Positions 17,379 through 24,454 are shown, counted from the first letter of the stretch. The stretch: DNA of 29,508 nucleotides from an uncultured Acetatifactor sp. (GCA_910580225.1 CAJTXE010000010.1:83810-113317), one strand, 5' to 3'. Translations and numbers: made by a program. The notes: generated from the sequence alone by a model not told the origin.

Positions 17379-17576
17379 CTACCGCTGGGCATTTACGCCG
17401 AGGGTTTCAGCAATATCCTGTATCGTTTTTACGGAAAGCGGAATGCCTTTCTTACCGTAATCATGCTCCAGATAGTAAGCCACAATTTCTTTTGGCAGCG
17501 CACCCACAGGATTTCCTTCCTGTACCACTGCACCCGGCGGCGTTTCAAATCTGATGTTTGCATATTTCTTATCCAT
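17379..17576 (-). CDS. Small hypothetical phage protein
   Basis: A 65-residue protein, MDKKYANIRFETPP..., start ATG at 17576 with GAGAGG seven bases upstream; an ATG six bases earlier is too close to the ribosome binding site. The protein is soluble and its C-terminal half (SVKTIQDIAETLGVN) looks like a short helix-turn-helix type segment. It is the first gene after a terminator-like hairpin. The function is not recognised. Confidence 0.65.
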   Translation of the reverse strand: MDKKYANIRFETPPGAVVQEGNPVGALPKEIVAYYLEHDYGKKGIPLSVKTIQDIAETLGVNAQR

Positions 17577-17600
17577 GAACATTCCTCTCTGTTTTGAGCA

Positions 17601-17639
17601 TAAAAATGGGAGCCAAATCTAAACGAACGGCTCCCATTG
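17601..17639 (-). terminator. Strong stem-loop with T-run directly before a gene
   Basis: AATGGGAGCC (17605-17614) pairs perfectly with GGCTCCCATT (17629-17638), with a 14-base loop. On the minus strand it is followed by TTTTT, fitting a rho-independent terminator. The plus strand also has a T-run after the stem, so it may work both ways. The ribosome binding site of the next gene starts only about 15 bases downstream, so no promoter fits in between. This points to read-through, antitermination or attenuation. Confidence 0.85.
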
Positions 17640-17669
17640 TTTTTTCACATATTGAGTTGTCGTTTTGCC

Positions 17670-18464
17670 TTAGTAAAGGCCCCATTCAGCAAACGCCTCG
17701 AATCCTCCGACAGACCGGATGAACTGCCGGGCCTGCTCCACGATTTCTCCGTAAGGCTTTCCGTCAATCATGTCGTCTCCGATTGCACAGAACAGCTCCA
17801 CGGGCTTGCCAGTTTTCTGCGCTTTCAGGAAAGCATATATGTTCACGGACACATCCGCTTTTGAGAGGTCTTTTCCGTGCAGCCCGCCGCCGGTTACTGA
17901 ATCTGCCATGTCCGAACCCAACTTGCGGTTCGTGGCTCCTGTGTCAACGTCCGTGCCGCCAGTCCAGTCCCCGATGGGGTTGATTTCTGCGTCCGGGTAT
18001 TCCTGTTTCAGCTCATCAGCCTTTGCATTGCTCTGGCAGATGATAAGACGCTTGCTCACGGAATCGAAGATATACTTTCCGTCACACGGGTATTTCTTAT
18101 AAATGTTCCGTGCGATAGAGGAAAGCATCTTTTGCTCCCTCGTAATCGGCATTCCTTTGAAGATGCCGTTGTCGCCACACCGGAATCCCGCAGTCTGGTT
18201 TTCAGCAAGGTAGGCATCCTGCGGATGGATGTCAAGGTCTATATCAACCGGGCCTCCAGCGATTCGCTTTACAGCCTCGATTATCGACGCGACGCGCAAA
18301 TCCTCTACAGATGTCTCGATGATGATGTGGCATATTTTATGCCCTATGAGAACCTCTACAGCTATCTTTGGGTCCTCCTGCTGCCCGTAGGCTAAATCGA
18401 CGATTGCACCAGCTATCCGGTCTGCAATCTTGTCAGGGTGTGATGGATTTACTTTTTCTATCAT
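17670..18464 (-). CDS. metK: Short phage S-adenosylmethionine synthetase
   Basis: A 264-residue protein (bacterial MetK is usually near 380-400). ATG at 18464 is chosen over a TTG nine bases earlier because AAGGAA spacing is good. Key MetK signatures remain: HPDKIADRI (9-17), GDNGIFKGMPIT (97-108), INPIGDWTGG (161-170), then the TGATNRKLGSDM (175-186) and GGGLHGKDLSKAD (192-204) region that lines the active site in the family. The middle domain is much reduced. It should make SAM from methionine and ATP, if active. Neighbours are a radical-SAM-like protein and a methyltransferase, both SAM users. Confidence 0.88.
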   Translation of the reverse strand: MIEKVNPSHPDKIADRIAGAIVDLAYGQQEDPKIAVEVLIGHKICHIIIETSVEDLRVASIIEAVKRIAGGPVDIDLDIHPQDAYLAENQTAGFRCGDNGIFKGMPITREQKMLSSIARNIYKKYPCDGKYIFDSVSKRLIICQSNAKADELKQEYPDAEINPIGDWTGGTDVDTGATNRKLGSDMADSVTGGGLHGKDLSKADVSVNIYAFLKAQKTGKPVELFCAIGDDMIDGKPYGEIVEQARQFIRSVGGFEAFAEWGLY

Positions 18465-18469
18465 AGCTT

Positions 18470-19306
18470 TCAATTCCTTTGCTTTATTTTTTCATTCCCT
18501 GTCAGGGGAGGCCCCAGCAGGTCACAGTCTGCGTCGGGCGCGTCCTGGACATACCCGTAGTGGTTGGCGTAGCAATACGCGCATCCGTTCCGGCAGGTGC
18601 TGTAGGAGCCGATGTCAACGCTCTCTACGCACTGGCACAGCCCACGCTGGTTCCTGTCTTTCGGCTTTTCAACCCCGAACATTCTGCCGTCAATGCAGCA
18701 GGAGTGGGGCAGCCCTATGTCCTCTGCACAGGATGCCAGCGTAATCCCGTGCGCGGCTGCGATTTCAAAAAGCTGCTGCGCGAGTTCTTTCTGCTGTTCC
18801 GGCGTAAGCGGCTGTATATTGAGTGGCCGCAGGTCAACAGTCCTATAGGCATCAACAAAGCTCATAACAGCCTTATGCGTATGCCCCTCCAGCGCCTGGG
18901 CGATTTTGGTGAATGCCCGGATGTGGTAATCCCAAGTATACCTGTCGTTTATGAAAACCGGGTCATACCGCCATATAGCTTTATTGGCTCCGATTTTCTT
19001 AAACGCCGGTATTACGACTTCATGCTTGTCGGGAATGTTCTTTTCAACATCTCGGCCATACGGAGTGATTGTATACTGGAAATAATATTTGAAGCCCTCC
19101 AGCTCGTGAATCCTTTCGAGCATTGGGGCCGCGTTCTTCGTCCAAAAAACAAACCCGTCTACCTTGTCGGGCGTGAGAGTGACACGCCCGACCTGGAGAG
19201 GGTTGTATGGGTTTCTAAGGAGGACAAATCCTTTCCCAACACGGTTGTAAAACCACTCGGAAAACAATGCAGGAATGTCCGTCCGTCTGCTCGCGCTTAT
19301 AATCAT
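18470..19306 (-). CDS. DUF1848 protein with C-terminal CX3CX2C (radical-SAM-like)
   Basis: A 278-residue protein beginning MIISASRRTDIPALFSEWFYN, the DUF1848 opening, followed by GFVFWTKNAAPML. The C-terminus has CRNGCAYCYAN (238-247), a CX3CX2C motif like that of radical SAM enzymes but placed at the end, and further Cys (C193, C203, C204, C224, C226). DUF1848 proteins are thought to carry an iron-sulfur cluster; their reaction is unknown to me. It lies five bases before the SAM synthetase gene, which starts just after its TGA. Confidence 0.85.
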   Translation of the reverse strand: MIISASRRTDIPALFSEWFYNRVGKGFVLLRNPYNPLQVGRVTLTPDKVDGFVFWTKNAAPMLERIHELEGFKYYFQYTITPYGRDVEKNIPDKHEVVIPAFKKIGANKAIWRYDPVFINDRYTWDYHIRAFTKIAQALEGHTHKAVMSFVDAYRTVDLRPLNIQPLTPEQQKELAQQLFEIAAAHGITLASCAEDIGLPHSCCIDGRMFGVEKPKDRNQRGLCQCVESVDIGSYSTCRNGCAYCYANHYGYVQDAPDADCDLLGPPLTGNEKIKQRN

Positions 19307-19773
19307 AATGGCATCCCATCCTTTAAGTAATTTGCGAATATCCAGTTACGGCAGGTCCTCTGCGATTTGGTGAAGTTTCCCGGCGGGTTCGGCACATAAT
19401 CCCAAAAATGGATGCGCCGAGCGTTCGTAATATCGAGCTTGATTCTGTCATTCTCGATGTGGATTTCCGAATTTCTGTCAGGCACGAACGCCACATGGGT
19501 GTTCAGCTCCCACACAAACCCCTCGCTCAATCCGCACAGATAATATGCTTTGGCAGCAGGGTTCTGTTTGACATCAATGTCCACGACTGCGCTTGACTTG
19601 TGCAGGGTTCCGTAATATACCCGGTTGTCCTTGCCGCCTATGAAGCACTTCGCGCAGCATTGCGTGATGTCCACATTGCATATGTCCCGGAGCCAGAAAA
19701 AGTTGCATTTCTTCAAAATCTCCAGGTGCAGGTGCATGGGAATTTGCCCGACCATAAATCTCGACGTTATCAT
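19303..19773 (-). CDS. Cysteine-containing hypothetical phage protein
   Basis: A 156-residue protein from ATG at 19773 with GGAGG seven bases upstream. It overlaps the DUF1848 gene by ATGA, suggesting linked function. Cysteines cluster near the N-terminus (C33, ITQCCAKC 36-43), a possible metal site. The rest is strand-rich (IHIENDRIKLDITNARRIHFWDYVP). I do not recognise a family. Confidence 0.75.
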   Translation of the reverse strand: MITSRFMVGQIPMHLHLEILKKCNFFWLRDICNVDITQCCAKCFIGGKDNRVYYGTLHKSSAVVDIDVKQNPAAKAYYLCGLSEGFVWELNTHVAFVPDRNSEIHIENDRIKLDITNARRIHFWDYVPNPPGNFTKSQRTCRNWIFANYLKDGMPL

Positions 19774-19796
19774 TGTAGCACCTCCTATATGTCAAA

Positions 19797-20207
19797 TCAA
19801 TGACAGGTTTGTGACACGACAACGGAGACCTCGGAAATATCCGGGTTCTGCACCATGAACCAGTCGCCGAGGGACCGCAGCACATCTTCCTCGCTGCACG
19901 GGAGCGTAGGGAAAAACTCCACGCCGGTCTCGCACATCGCGCTGCGCACCGATATGAAGCCCATGTCGCTGCCGCTTACCCGCGTCCGAGCTACTTTCGC
20001 CCGCTCGCCGTGGTCTGTGTAGCTCTCAAACAGGGCGTGTGACAGTGGATTCCCCGCACTTATGGAGCTGCCCACCGCCAGCTTCGCCAGCGTTACATGG
20101 TAGCCTCCAGGAACAATTCCCACCAGTTCGTACCGGCTCACATTTGAAACATAGTCCGGGAGCGGATTGCCACCCTCGAACGGTTTTGGGTTGAAGTTCT
20201 TAATCAT
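19797..20207 (-). CDS. Hypothetical phage protein
   Basis: A 136-residue protein, MIKNFNPKPFEGGNPLPD..., with AGGAGG eight bases before ATG. It contains GIVPGGYHVTLAKLAVGSS and a C-terminal strand (ISEVSVVVSQTCH). It overlaps the gene before it by eight bases. It has no signal peptide or membrane segment. The family is not recognised. Confidence 0.7.
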   Translation of the reverse strand: MIKNFNPKPFEGGNPLPDYVSNVSRYELVGIVPGGYHVTLAKLAVGSSISAGNPLSHALFESYTDHGERAKVARTRVSGSDMGFISVRSAMCETGVEFFPTLPCSEEDVLRSLGDWFMVQNPDISEVSVVVSQTCH

Positions 20208-20403
20208 AATTCTTTCCTCCTGTTAATTCATACTGCCTTGCTATATCATCAGGGATGCTTTCTGCGAAGTCTATGTAACCCCACGCCTCCCTGCTGATTT
20301 CCTCGCAGAACGTCCTGCGGTCGAAGTTGTGGATTTCCTCCACTTTGTATCCTGTGGGGAACGTCCCCGGACCCACGGGCCGCTGTGTGCTGTAATATCT
20401 CAT
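20200..20403 (-). CDS. Small hypothetical protein (MRYYSTQRPVGPGT type)
   Basis: A 67-residue protein with GGAGG six bases before ATG. The opening MRYYSTQRPVGPGTFP and the middle EEISREAWGYIDF recall small proteins seen across Lachnospiraceae mobile elements; that link is from memory. No catalytic motif is seen. It is translationally coupled to the next gene by an eight-base overlap. Confidence 0.75.
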   Translation of the reverse strand: MRYYSTQRPVGPGTFPTGYKVEEIHNFDRRTFCEEISREAWGYIDFAESIPDDIARQYELTGGKNYD

Positions 20404-20414
20404 GTTACGCCTCC

Positions 20415-21113
20415 TTAAAGCTCATATTCTTTATTTGTGGTTCCTTTGCCCTTGTACCTTACGCTCGGTTTTACCCACACTGTCTTGCCAGATTTATACC
20501 GCCGCAGGAACCCTCTCACGTTCACTTCATGTTCCGGCTTTGTGTACGGGCGCTTTACCCCATCCGGCTTTTGGAGCGCGTCCTTATCGAAGCTCTGGAT
20601 GAAGTAGAACTTCCTGATGACAGGTTTGGGCTTCCGGCTGCCTTTTTTCTGGTTCCTATTTCCATTCTTAGGCTCAAATGCCCTCCGCTCGTCAACCGTG
20701 ACGATTTCCTGATAGTAGGTCATAAAGAGCATCAGGGTATGGTATTTAAGCGCTTCTTTCTTGTCCGTATTGTCGAACTCTATGACCAGCCGCAAAGCAT
20801 CCTGCTTCGCTTTCGGCAGGTGCGGGGCAAATCTGTAATTGCTTGCTGTCCATGTTGCAGGGTCATAGTCGAACGTAACCACTGGCGGGAGATGCGTCAG
20901 CATTCCAGGGAACACGGACAGTTCCACGATGCCGCCTTTGCTCTCAAACGTAACTTCTATCTGCTCTTCCCGGAGTTCGATGATTCCTGATTCCAAAGGG
21001 GCGTGGAATTCTACTTTATCCAGCCAGCTTTTATTCTCAAAATACCAGTCCAGGACCATCTGCATCCGGGAGTTGCTCTTGACAATTATCCTGTCAGCCT
21101 GTTGACGGTTCAT
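20415..21113 (-). CDS. Hypothetical phage protein
   Basis: A 232-residue protein. ATG at 21113 is chosen because GGAGG lies seven bases upstream, while the ATG at 21119 is only one base from it. It is soluble, with strand-rich beginnings (EFHAPLESGIIELREEQIEVTFESKGG) and a basic end (GFLRRYKSGKTVWVKPSVRYKGKG) that may bind nucleic acid. The final segment resembles a small domain found at the end of some phage proteins. The function is unknown. Confidence 0.75.
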   Translation of the reverse strand: MNRQQADRIIVKSNSRMQMVLDWYFENKSWLDKVEFHAPLESGIIELREEQIEVTFESKGGIVELSVFPGMLTHLPPVVTFDYDPATWTASNYRFAPHLPKAKQDALRLVIEFDNTDKKEALKYHTLMLFMTYYQEIVTVDERRAFEPKNGNRNQKKGSRKPKPVIRKFYFIQSFDKDALQKPDGVKRPYTKPEHEVNVRGFLRRYKSGKTVWVKPSVRYKGKGTTNKEYEL

Positions 21114-21129
21114 CTGCATCCCTCCTTTC

Positions 21130-21345
21130 TTATTTCGCTAAGTAATCGCGGAGCCCCTCTTTGCTGATTCCTTTTACGGAACTGCAATCATCCATGACAC
21201 TTTCGTACCACTCTGCATCGGACGTGTCGGCTCCTTTTTTCTTTGCCCACGATTCTATTTCCAATTTCAGGCTATTTGCCTGTTCAAGGAGAGCATTCAA
21301 TCGGTCTATCTTTTTGCTTATATATTCGGGAAAACCCCTTTCCAT
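21130..21345 (-). CDS. Small coiled-coil hypothetical phage protein
   Basis: A 71-residue protein from ATG at 21345 (MERGFPEYISKKI), chosen because GGAGG sits eight bases upstream; a longer frame overlaps the gene before. Residues 10-40 form a coiled coil (ISKKIDRLNALLEQANSLKLEIESW). The function is not recognised. Confidence 0.65.
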   Translation of the reverse strand: MERGFPEYISKKIDRLNALLEQANSLKLEIESWAKKKGADTSDAEWYESVMDDCSSVKGISKEGLRDYLAK

Positions 21346-21362
21346 TTCCCACCCCTCCGGTC

Positions 21363-21689
21363 TCATAGGCATCCACCGCAGCAACCATATTCCACGTTGG
21401 AATTGAATATCTCATCTATTTCAGCAACATAGCATTTCAATTCTTCCGGAAGAAGCTGCGCATCAATTTTCCACTCTCCTGCGTGAACATAAGAGCCTGT
21501 GTAATTTCCGCTGAACCCGCATTCTCCACCGCTGCTCCAGAATTTTCCGTGCTGCCCGCTGTCATATCCGAATCTGTGCTCTACTCCATCTATCTCCAGG
21601 GTGAGGATTCCTCTGCACAAGTTCGGCCATTTCCCCGTATAGGAAACAAATCTGACGTGTCCTGCGTCTGCTTTATTAACAACGCTCAT
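21363..21689 (-). CDS. Hypothetical phage protein with C-terminal cysteines
   Basis: A 108-residue protein, MSVVNKADAGHVRFVSY..., overlapping the gene before it by ATGA. It reads as a beta-rich domain (CRGILTLEIDGVEHRFGYDSG, FWSSGGECGFSG) and ends EYGCCGGCL, a small Cys cluster that could bind a metal. The function is not recognised. Confidence 0.72.
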   Translation of the reverse strand: MSVVNKADAGHVRFVSYTGKWPNLCRGILTLEIDGVEHRFGYDSGQHGKFWSSGGECGFSGNYTGSYVHAGEWKIDAQLLPEELKCYVAEIDEIFNSNVEYGCCGGCL

Positions 21690-22300
21690 TTGGTCTCAGC
21701 CCCTCTCACCACAGATTCCATCTCATTCACAATCTCTTCTATCTTCTCCTGGTCTTTTTCAGCGAGCAGCTTCTCTCCCAGCTCTAATAGTCTCTCGGCT
21801 TCACTTGCCAGCCTGTCGAGCTCTGCCTCTTTCTTCGCCCTCGCCTCATAGAACGCGGAATCTTTCAAAGCATTCTCCCAGTTGTTGCAGAACTCCCGGA
21901 CCTCTCTTACGTTACAGAATCCGGTTTCGGCTTCATAACCGTTACGTGCTGTGAATACCTCGTACTTATAATCACGCCTCTTGTCATCAATCGCGATACC
22001 GAAATACAGCTCGTCCCGCTTGCTGTCGTCCATCGGCTCGAACCTCACGTCATCATAGAGAGGATGCTCTGACGCAGGACAGTTATTCTTGAACCACACC
22101 CGGTAATTATCGAGCAGGTAATCGCTCGTGATGCCGTCAAGAATTTTCCATATCTTTGCCAGCCTTTTCGTGAGCTCGTCATCCTTACAGAACCAGTCGT
22201 ACCATCCGGCCTCAATCTGGACGGTTCTATCAGGGCTTAAAAAATCACCCCGGCGGTACTTCTCACAAAACTCCCGTAACGTCATTTCCTTTTTAGCCAT
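21686..22300 (-). CDS. Hypothetical phage protein with C-terminal coiled coil
   Basis: A 204-residue protein. ATG at 22300 (MAKKEMTLREFCEKYRRG) is used, with AGGAGG eight bases upstream; a longer upstream frame is inside the neighbour. The N-terminal half holds many Trp and acidic residues; the last 60 residues are a Glu/Lys-rich coiled coil (EARAKKEAELDRLASEAERLLELG). Its ATG overlaps the stop of the gene before by one base (TGATG). Confidence 0.72.
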   Translation of the reverse strand: MAKKEMTLREFCEKYRRGDFLSPDRTVQIEAGWYDWFCKDDELTKRLAKIWKILDGITSDYLLDNYRVWFKNNCPASEHPLYDDVRFEPMDDSKRDELYFGIAIDDKRRDYKYEVFTARNGYEAETGFCNVREVREFCNNWENALKDSAFYEARAKKEAELDRLASEAERLLELGEKLLAEKDQEKIEEIVNEMESVVRGAETK

Positions 22301-22668
22301 CAGCTTGCCCTCCTTATTTTCATTTCTGACAGCGCATCCGTTAATCCGTCCCATTCGCAGAAATGGTTCGGCCCGCCTGTCCAGTCTTTCTCATGTGCCA
22401 TCGTGCGGTATAAAACCTCGCTATACCATCTGCTGCTGAACCGCACATCGCTTACGGATACATAAACAAATTTACCTGTTTCCTCATCCTGCAACACAGC
22501 AGAAAAGCAGTAGTGGTTCTTGTTGAACTGGAACAGCTGATATCCAGCCGCAGCAGCCTGTTTTCTGAGGTCTGCCCTTGCTTCCCGCTGGAACGTGAGA
22601 TAATCATTCCCCGCATATACGCCGGATGGGAATTCGTGCTTCGTCCATTTCTTTAATTTGTTCGCCAT
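22300..22668 (-). CDS. Hypothetical phage protein
   Basis: A 122-residue protein, start ATG at 22668 (MANKLKKWTKHEFPS), with GGAGG eight bases upstream. It is Tyr/Trp/Phe-rich (NKNHYCFSAVLQDEETGKFVYVSVSDVRF) and likely a single alpha/beta domain. The function is not recognised. It is coupled to the next gene. Confidence 0.72.
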   Translation of the reverse strand: MANKLKKWTKHEFPSGVYAGNDYLTFQREARADLRKQAAAAGYQLFQFNKNHYCFSAVLQDEETGKFVYVSVSDVRFSSRWYSEVLYRTMAHEKDWTGGPNHFCEWDGLTDALSEMKIRRAS

Positions 22669-22670
22669 AA

Positions 22671-23066
22671 TCAATCCCTCCTATTCGCAATCCGCTTTAC
22701 GAGCCTTGCTGCCTGTTTCAGCGCCTTTGCCTGTACATCCAGCCAGGTTTCATAGGCGTTGGGAGGCAGTTCTCCATGTTTCTTTTTCTTTATCTCCGAC
22801 GGGCAGCATAGCCTCTCACAGATGTCGGAATCATAAATATCCGCGCATCCCCCATAACTGTACTGGCTCCAGTCACTCGCCCCATTCAGCAGGTCTGCAT
22901 CCACGATTTTCCCAATACGGGTATTTCCGTCGTCAATGCTCAGGTTCATGTTTGTTATGTAGGTCTCGAACAGTTCCTCTGCATAGCTGCGGACACCCTT
23001 ATCCCATGCGCTCCGCACAGGATGGCTTTCAATTTCCTGATAAATTTCTGCTATAATTCTCTGCAT
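22671..23066 (-). CDS. Hypothetical phage protein
   Basis: A 131-residue protein, start ATG at 23066 (MQRIIAEIYQEIES) with GGAGG seven bases upstream. It is helical, with an internal Cys group (CADIYDSDICERLCCP) and a Lys-rich stretch (EIKKKKHGELPP). The next gene starts three bases after its stop. The function is not recognised. Confidence 0.7.
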   Translation of the reverse strand: MQRIIAEIYQEIESHPVRSAWDKGVRSYAEELFETYITNMNLSIDDGNTRIGKIVDADLLNGASDWSQYSYGGCADIYDSDICERLCCPSEIKKKKHGELPPNAYETWLDVQAKALKQAARLVKRIANRRD

Positions 23067-23070
23067 GGTT

Positions 23071-23322
23071 TCACCTCCAATCATCTCCGTATTTTTCTTT
23101 CAGGTATTCATCCCGGTTTCTGATTTTGGCAACAGATTCAGGGTCAGCGCCGTCAAGCTCTACAATCAGCTTATAATTTGACTGCTGTTCCACACGGTTA
23201 ATCAGGAAAGCCCTGAGATTATGGTAGCCGCCATCATCATATCCGAACCCTCTCCGCAGCCTTTTGTGCAGCAATCTGTGAGCTATCGTGATTTTCCGTT
23301 CTTCCAGTTTTATGTTCATCAT
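23071..23322 (-). CDS. Small basic hypothetical phage protein
   Basis: An 83-residue protein starting at tandem ATG codons (23322 or 23319; the second has better spacing from GGAGG). It is basic in the first half (HRLLHKRLRRGFGYDDGG) and ends EYLKEKYGDDWR. It may bind nucleic acid. The function is not recognised. The start overlaps the stop of the 50-residue gene before it. Confidence 0.65.
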   Translation of the reverse strand: MMNIKLEERKITIAHRLLHKRLRRGFGYDDGGYHNLRAFLINRVEQQSNYKLIVELDGADPESVAKIRNRDEYLKEKYGDDWR

Positions 23323-23471
23323 TCTTCCTCCGGCTTGATTTCCTCCAGCAACCGCCGCTCAATCCAGAACTGCTCGCCATCGAGGGCAACCTTTACAATG
23401 TTCCTGCCCGGCTGGACCACAGTTGCAAGCGGTCCGATGTCTGGAATCTTTACTTTTGTTCCGGCTATCAT
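23319..23471 (-). CDS. 50-residue phage protein, first gene of the operon
   Basis: A 50-codon ORF, MIAGTKVKIPDIGP..., ending EEIKPEEE. The start follows an AAGGA ribosome binding site; the stop overlaps the next ATG. It is beta-rich (NIVKVALDGEQFWIERRLL) and looks like a small SH3-like or KOW-type barrel. It is the first gene after the leader hairpin at 23.5 kb. The family is not recognised. Confidence 0.65.
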   Translation of the reverse strand: MIAGTKVKIPDIGPLATVVQPGRNIVKVALDGEQFWIERRLLEEIKPEEE

Positions 23472-23495
23472 TTTTTTTCTTCCTTTCCGGCAACT

Positions 23496-23520
23496 AAAAA
23501 AAGCCCGCTATTTCGCGAGC
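23496..23520 (-). terminator. Terminator/attenuator hairpin in the phage operon leader
   Basis: On the minus strand GCTCGC and GCGGGC (23515-23520 and 23503-23508) pair around a six-base loop and are followed by seven T bases at 23502-23496. The first gene's ribosome binding site starts about 10 bases later. This is a rho-independent terminator sitting in the 5' leader between promoter and first gene, so it may act as an attenuator or antitermination target. Confidence 0.8.
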
Positions 23521-23542
23521 TTTTCCATATAGGCAAATTCAG

Positions 23543-23593
23543 CTAACCATCAAAGCTGATTCTATTAGAAATGATCAATTCCCCTCTTGTCAT
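23543..23593 (-). CDS. Possible 16-codon leader peptide
   Basis: ATG ACA AGA GGG GAA..., ending at TAG 23545-23543. It lies between the promoter and the terminator hairpin, and its end overlaps a small inverted repeat (CAGCT...AGCTG). Position suggests an attenuation leader, but the ribosome binding site (GGGG) is close and weak. It is listed as a candidate only. Confidence 0.3.
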   Translation of the reverse strand: MTRGELIISNRISFDG

Positions 23594-23603
23594 TTCCCCA
23601 CAT

Positions 23604-23639
23604 ATATAAAATACTAATACACAAAAATAGTCCTGTCAA
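23604..23639 (-). promoter_or_regulatory. Sigma-70-type promoter for the phage operon
   Basis: TTGACA (23639-23634), a 17-base spacer and TAGTAT (23616-23611) on the minus strand. The -35 is a perfect match to the consensus and the -10 has five of six positions. The expected start is near 23604. The -35 overlaps the TGA of a remnant ORF (23636). No other promoter of this strength is seen for the run of genes from 23471 leftwards. Confidence 0.75.
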
Positions 23640-23850
23640 TTATTTTTGAACATATAGTATGTGTCAAATCCATCCTTTCTTTCGGATTTCTTCCCGTTTC
23701 TCCGCCTAACCGTATCCAGAGTCTCCAAAACTACTTCGTCATCCTCGCAGACAGGCTTCGCCGTTTCTTCAATATCATGGACACTTGCTACTGTCCCGAT
23801 GATCCTGTGAGCATATCCACTGCCTGCACTGGCAGCAGATTTCACGCAGG
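23636..23850 (-). pseudogene. Unidentified C-terminal remnant ORF
   Basis: In a frame different from the TOTE fragment, a run of residues ending KDGFDTYYMFKNN and a TGA stop at 23636 looks like the end of some protein (for example GSGYAHRIIGTVASVHDIEE). It starts about where the TOTE-like similarity stops. I do not recognise its family. It is probably the tail of a gene whose front was lost in a deletion or recombination event. Confidence 0.4.
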
Positions 23851-24428
23851 GCCTCCGCCTCTTCTTTCCACTTTTCATCCGCATCTCGGGCATCTTCCTT
23901 GCCTGTATCTTGCTCATGGTTATCAAAATCATAAACCAAAAAGCGGCAGGTGTCATCCGGAAGCAATGGATAATTTCCTATCACATCCGATGCATCTGCT
24001 GCTTTTCCCTCTAAGTGCCTTTTCAGCACGACTATGTCCAGTTTATTCCGGCTTTGGCTGAAGCAATCCATGCCCTTAACCTTCTTTCCTGTTTTGCGGG
24101 GGCATTTTTCTGGCCAGAAGTAATTGCACTGCGGATAATATCCCGCTTCTCCGGTTCCTTTTTTCACATAACGCTTGCTGTATACGTCCTGCCGTCCCCA
24201 GAATCTGGAAAAGAGACGGTTCGCCAATTCGTCTGTGATTTCCACATATTGTATTCTGCCTCCTTGGTTCGGGTCAAAAATATCTTCCTGTGTATGCTTC
24301 GAAGCGCCTGTCTGCTCATAGGAAATTCCTGCTCTGTCCAACAAATCTTTCAGGCACCGATTTTCCTTTTCCACATAGTCCGAGCGCTCCAGCATATGCT
24401 GTATTTCTGTCCGCTCTACATTCTCCAT
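23775..24428 (-). pseudogene. Truncated TOTE-type primase/helicase N-terminus
   Basis: About 190 residues match the start of TOTE conflict-system archaeo-eukaryotic primase proteins: a coiled coil (YVEKENRCLKDLLDRAGISYE), ELANRLFSRFWGRQDVYSKR, GYYPQCNYFW, then DVIGNYPLLPDDTCRFLVYDFDNHE (with the primase Asp pair), and EEAEALREIC. Right after EALREIC the expected continuation into the catalytic helicase portion is missing and reads into unrelated sequence (CQCRQWICSQDH). The full protein is usually several hundred residues longer. The start is ATG at 24428 (MENVERTE); TTG upstream is possible. It appears to be a broken remnant. Confidence 0.75.
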
Positions 24429-24454
24429 TCGCAAGTATCTCCCCTTCTATTTTT

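Noticed and set aside
18479..19330. A 283-codon plus-strand frame opposite the DUF1848 gene
   Set aside because: The minus-strand gene has the DUF1848 signature, a CX3CX2C motif and coupled neighbours. The plus-strand frame has none.
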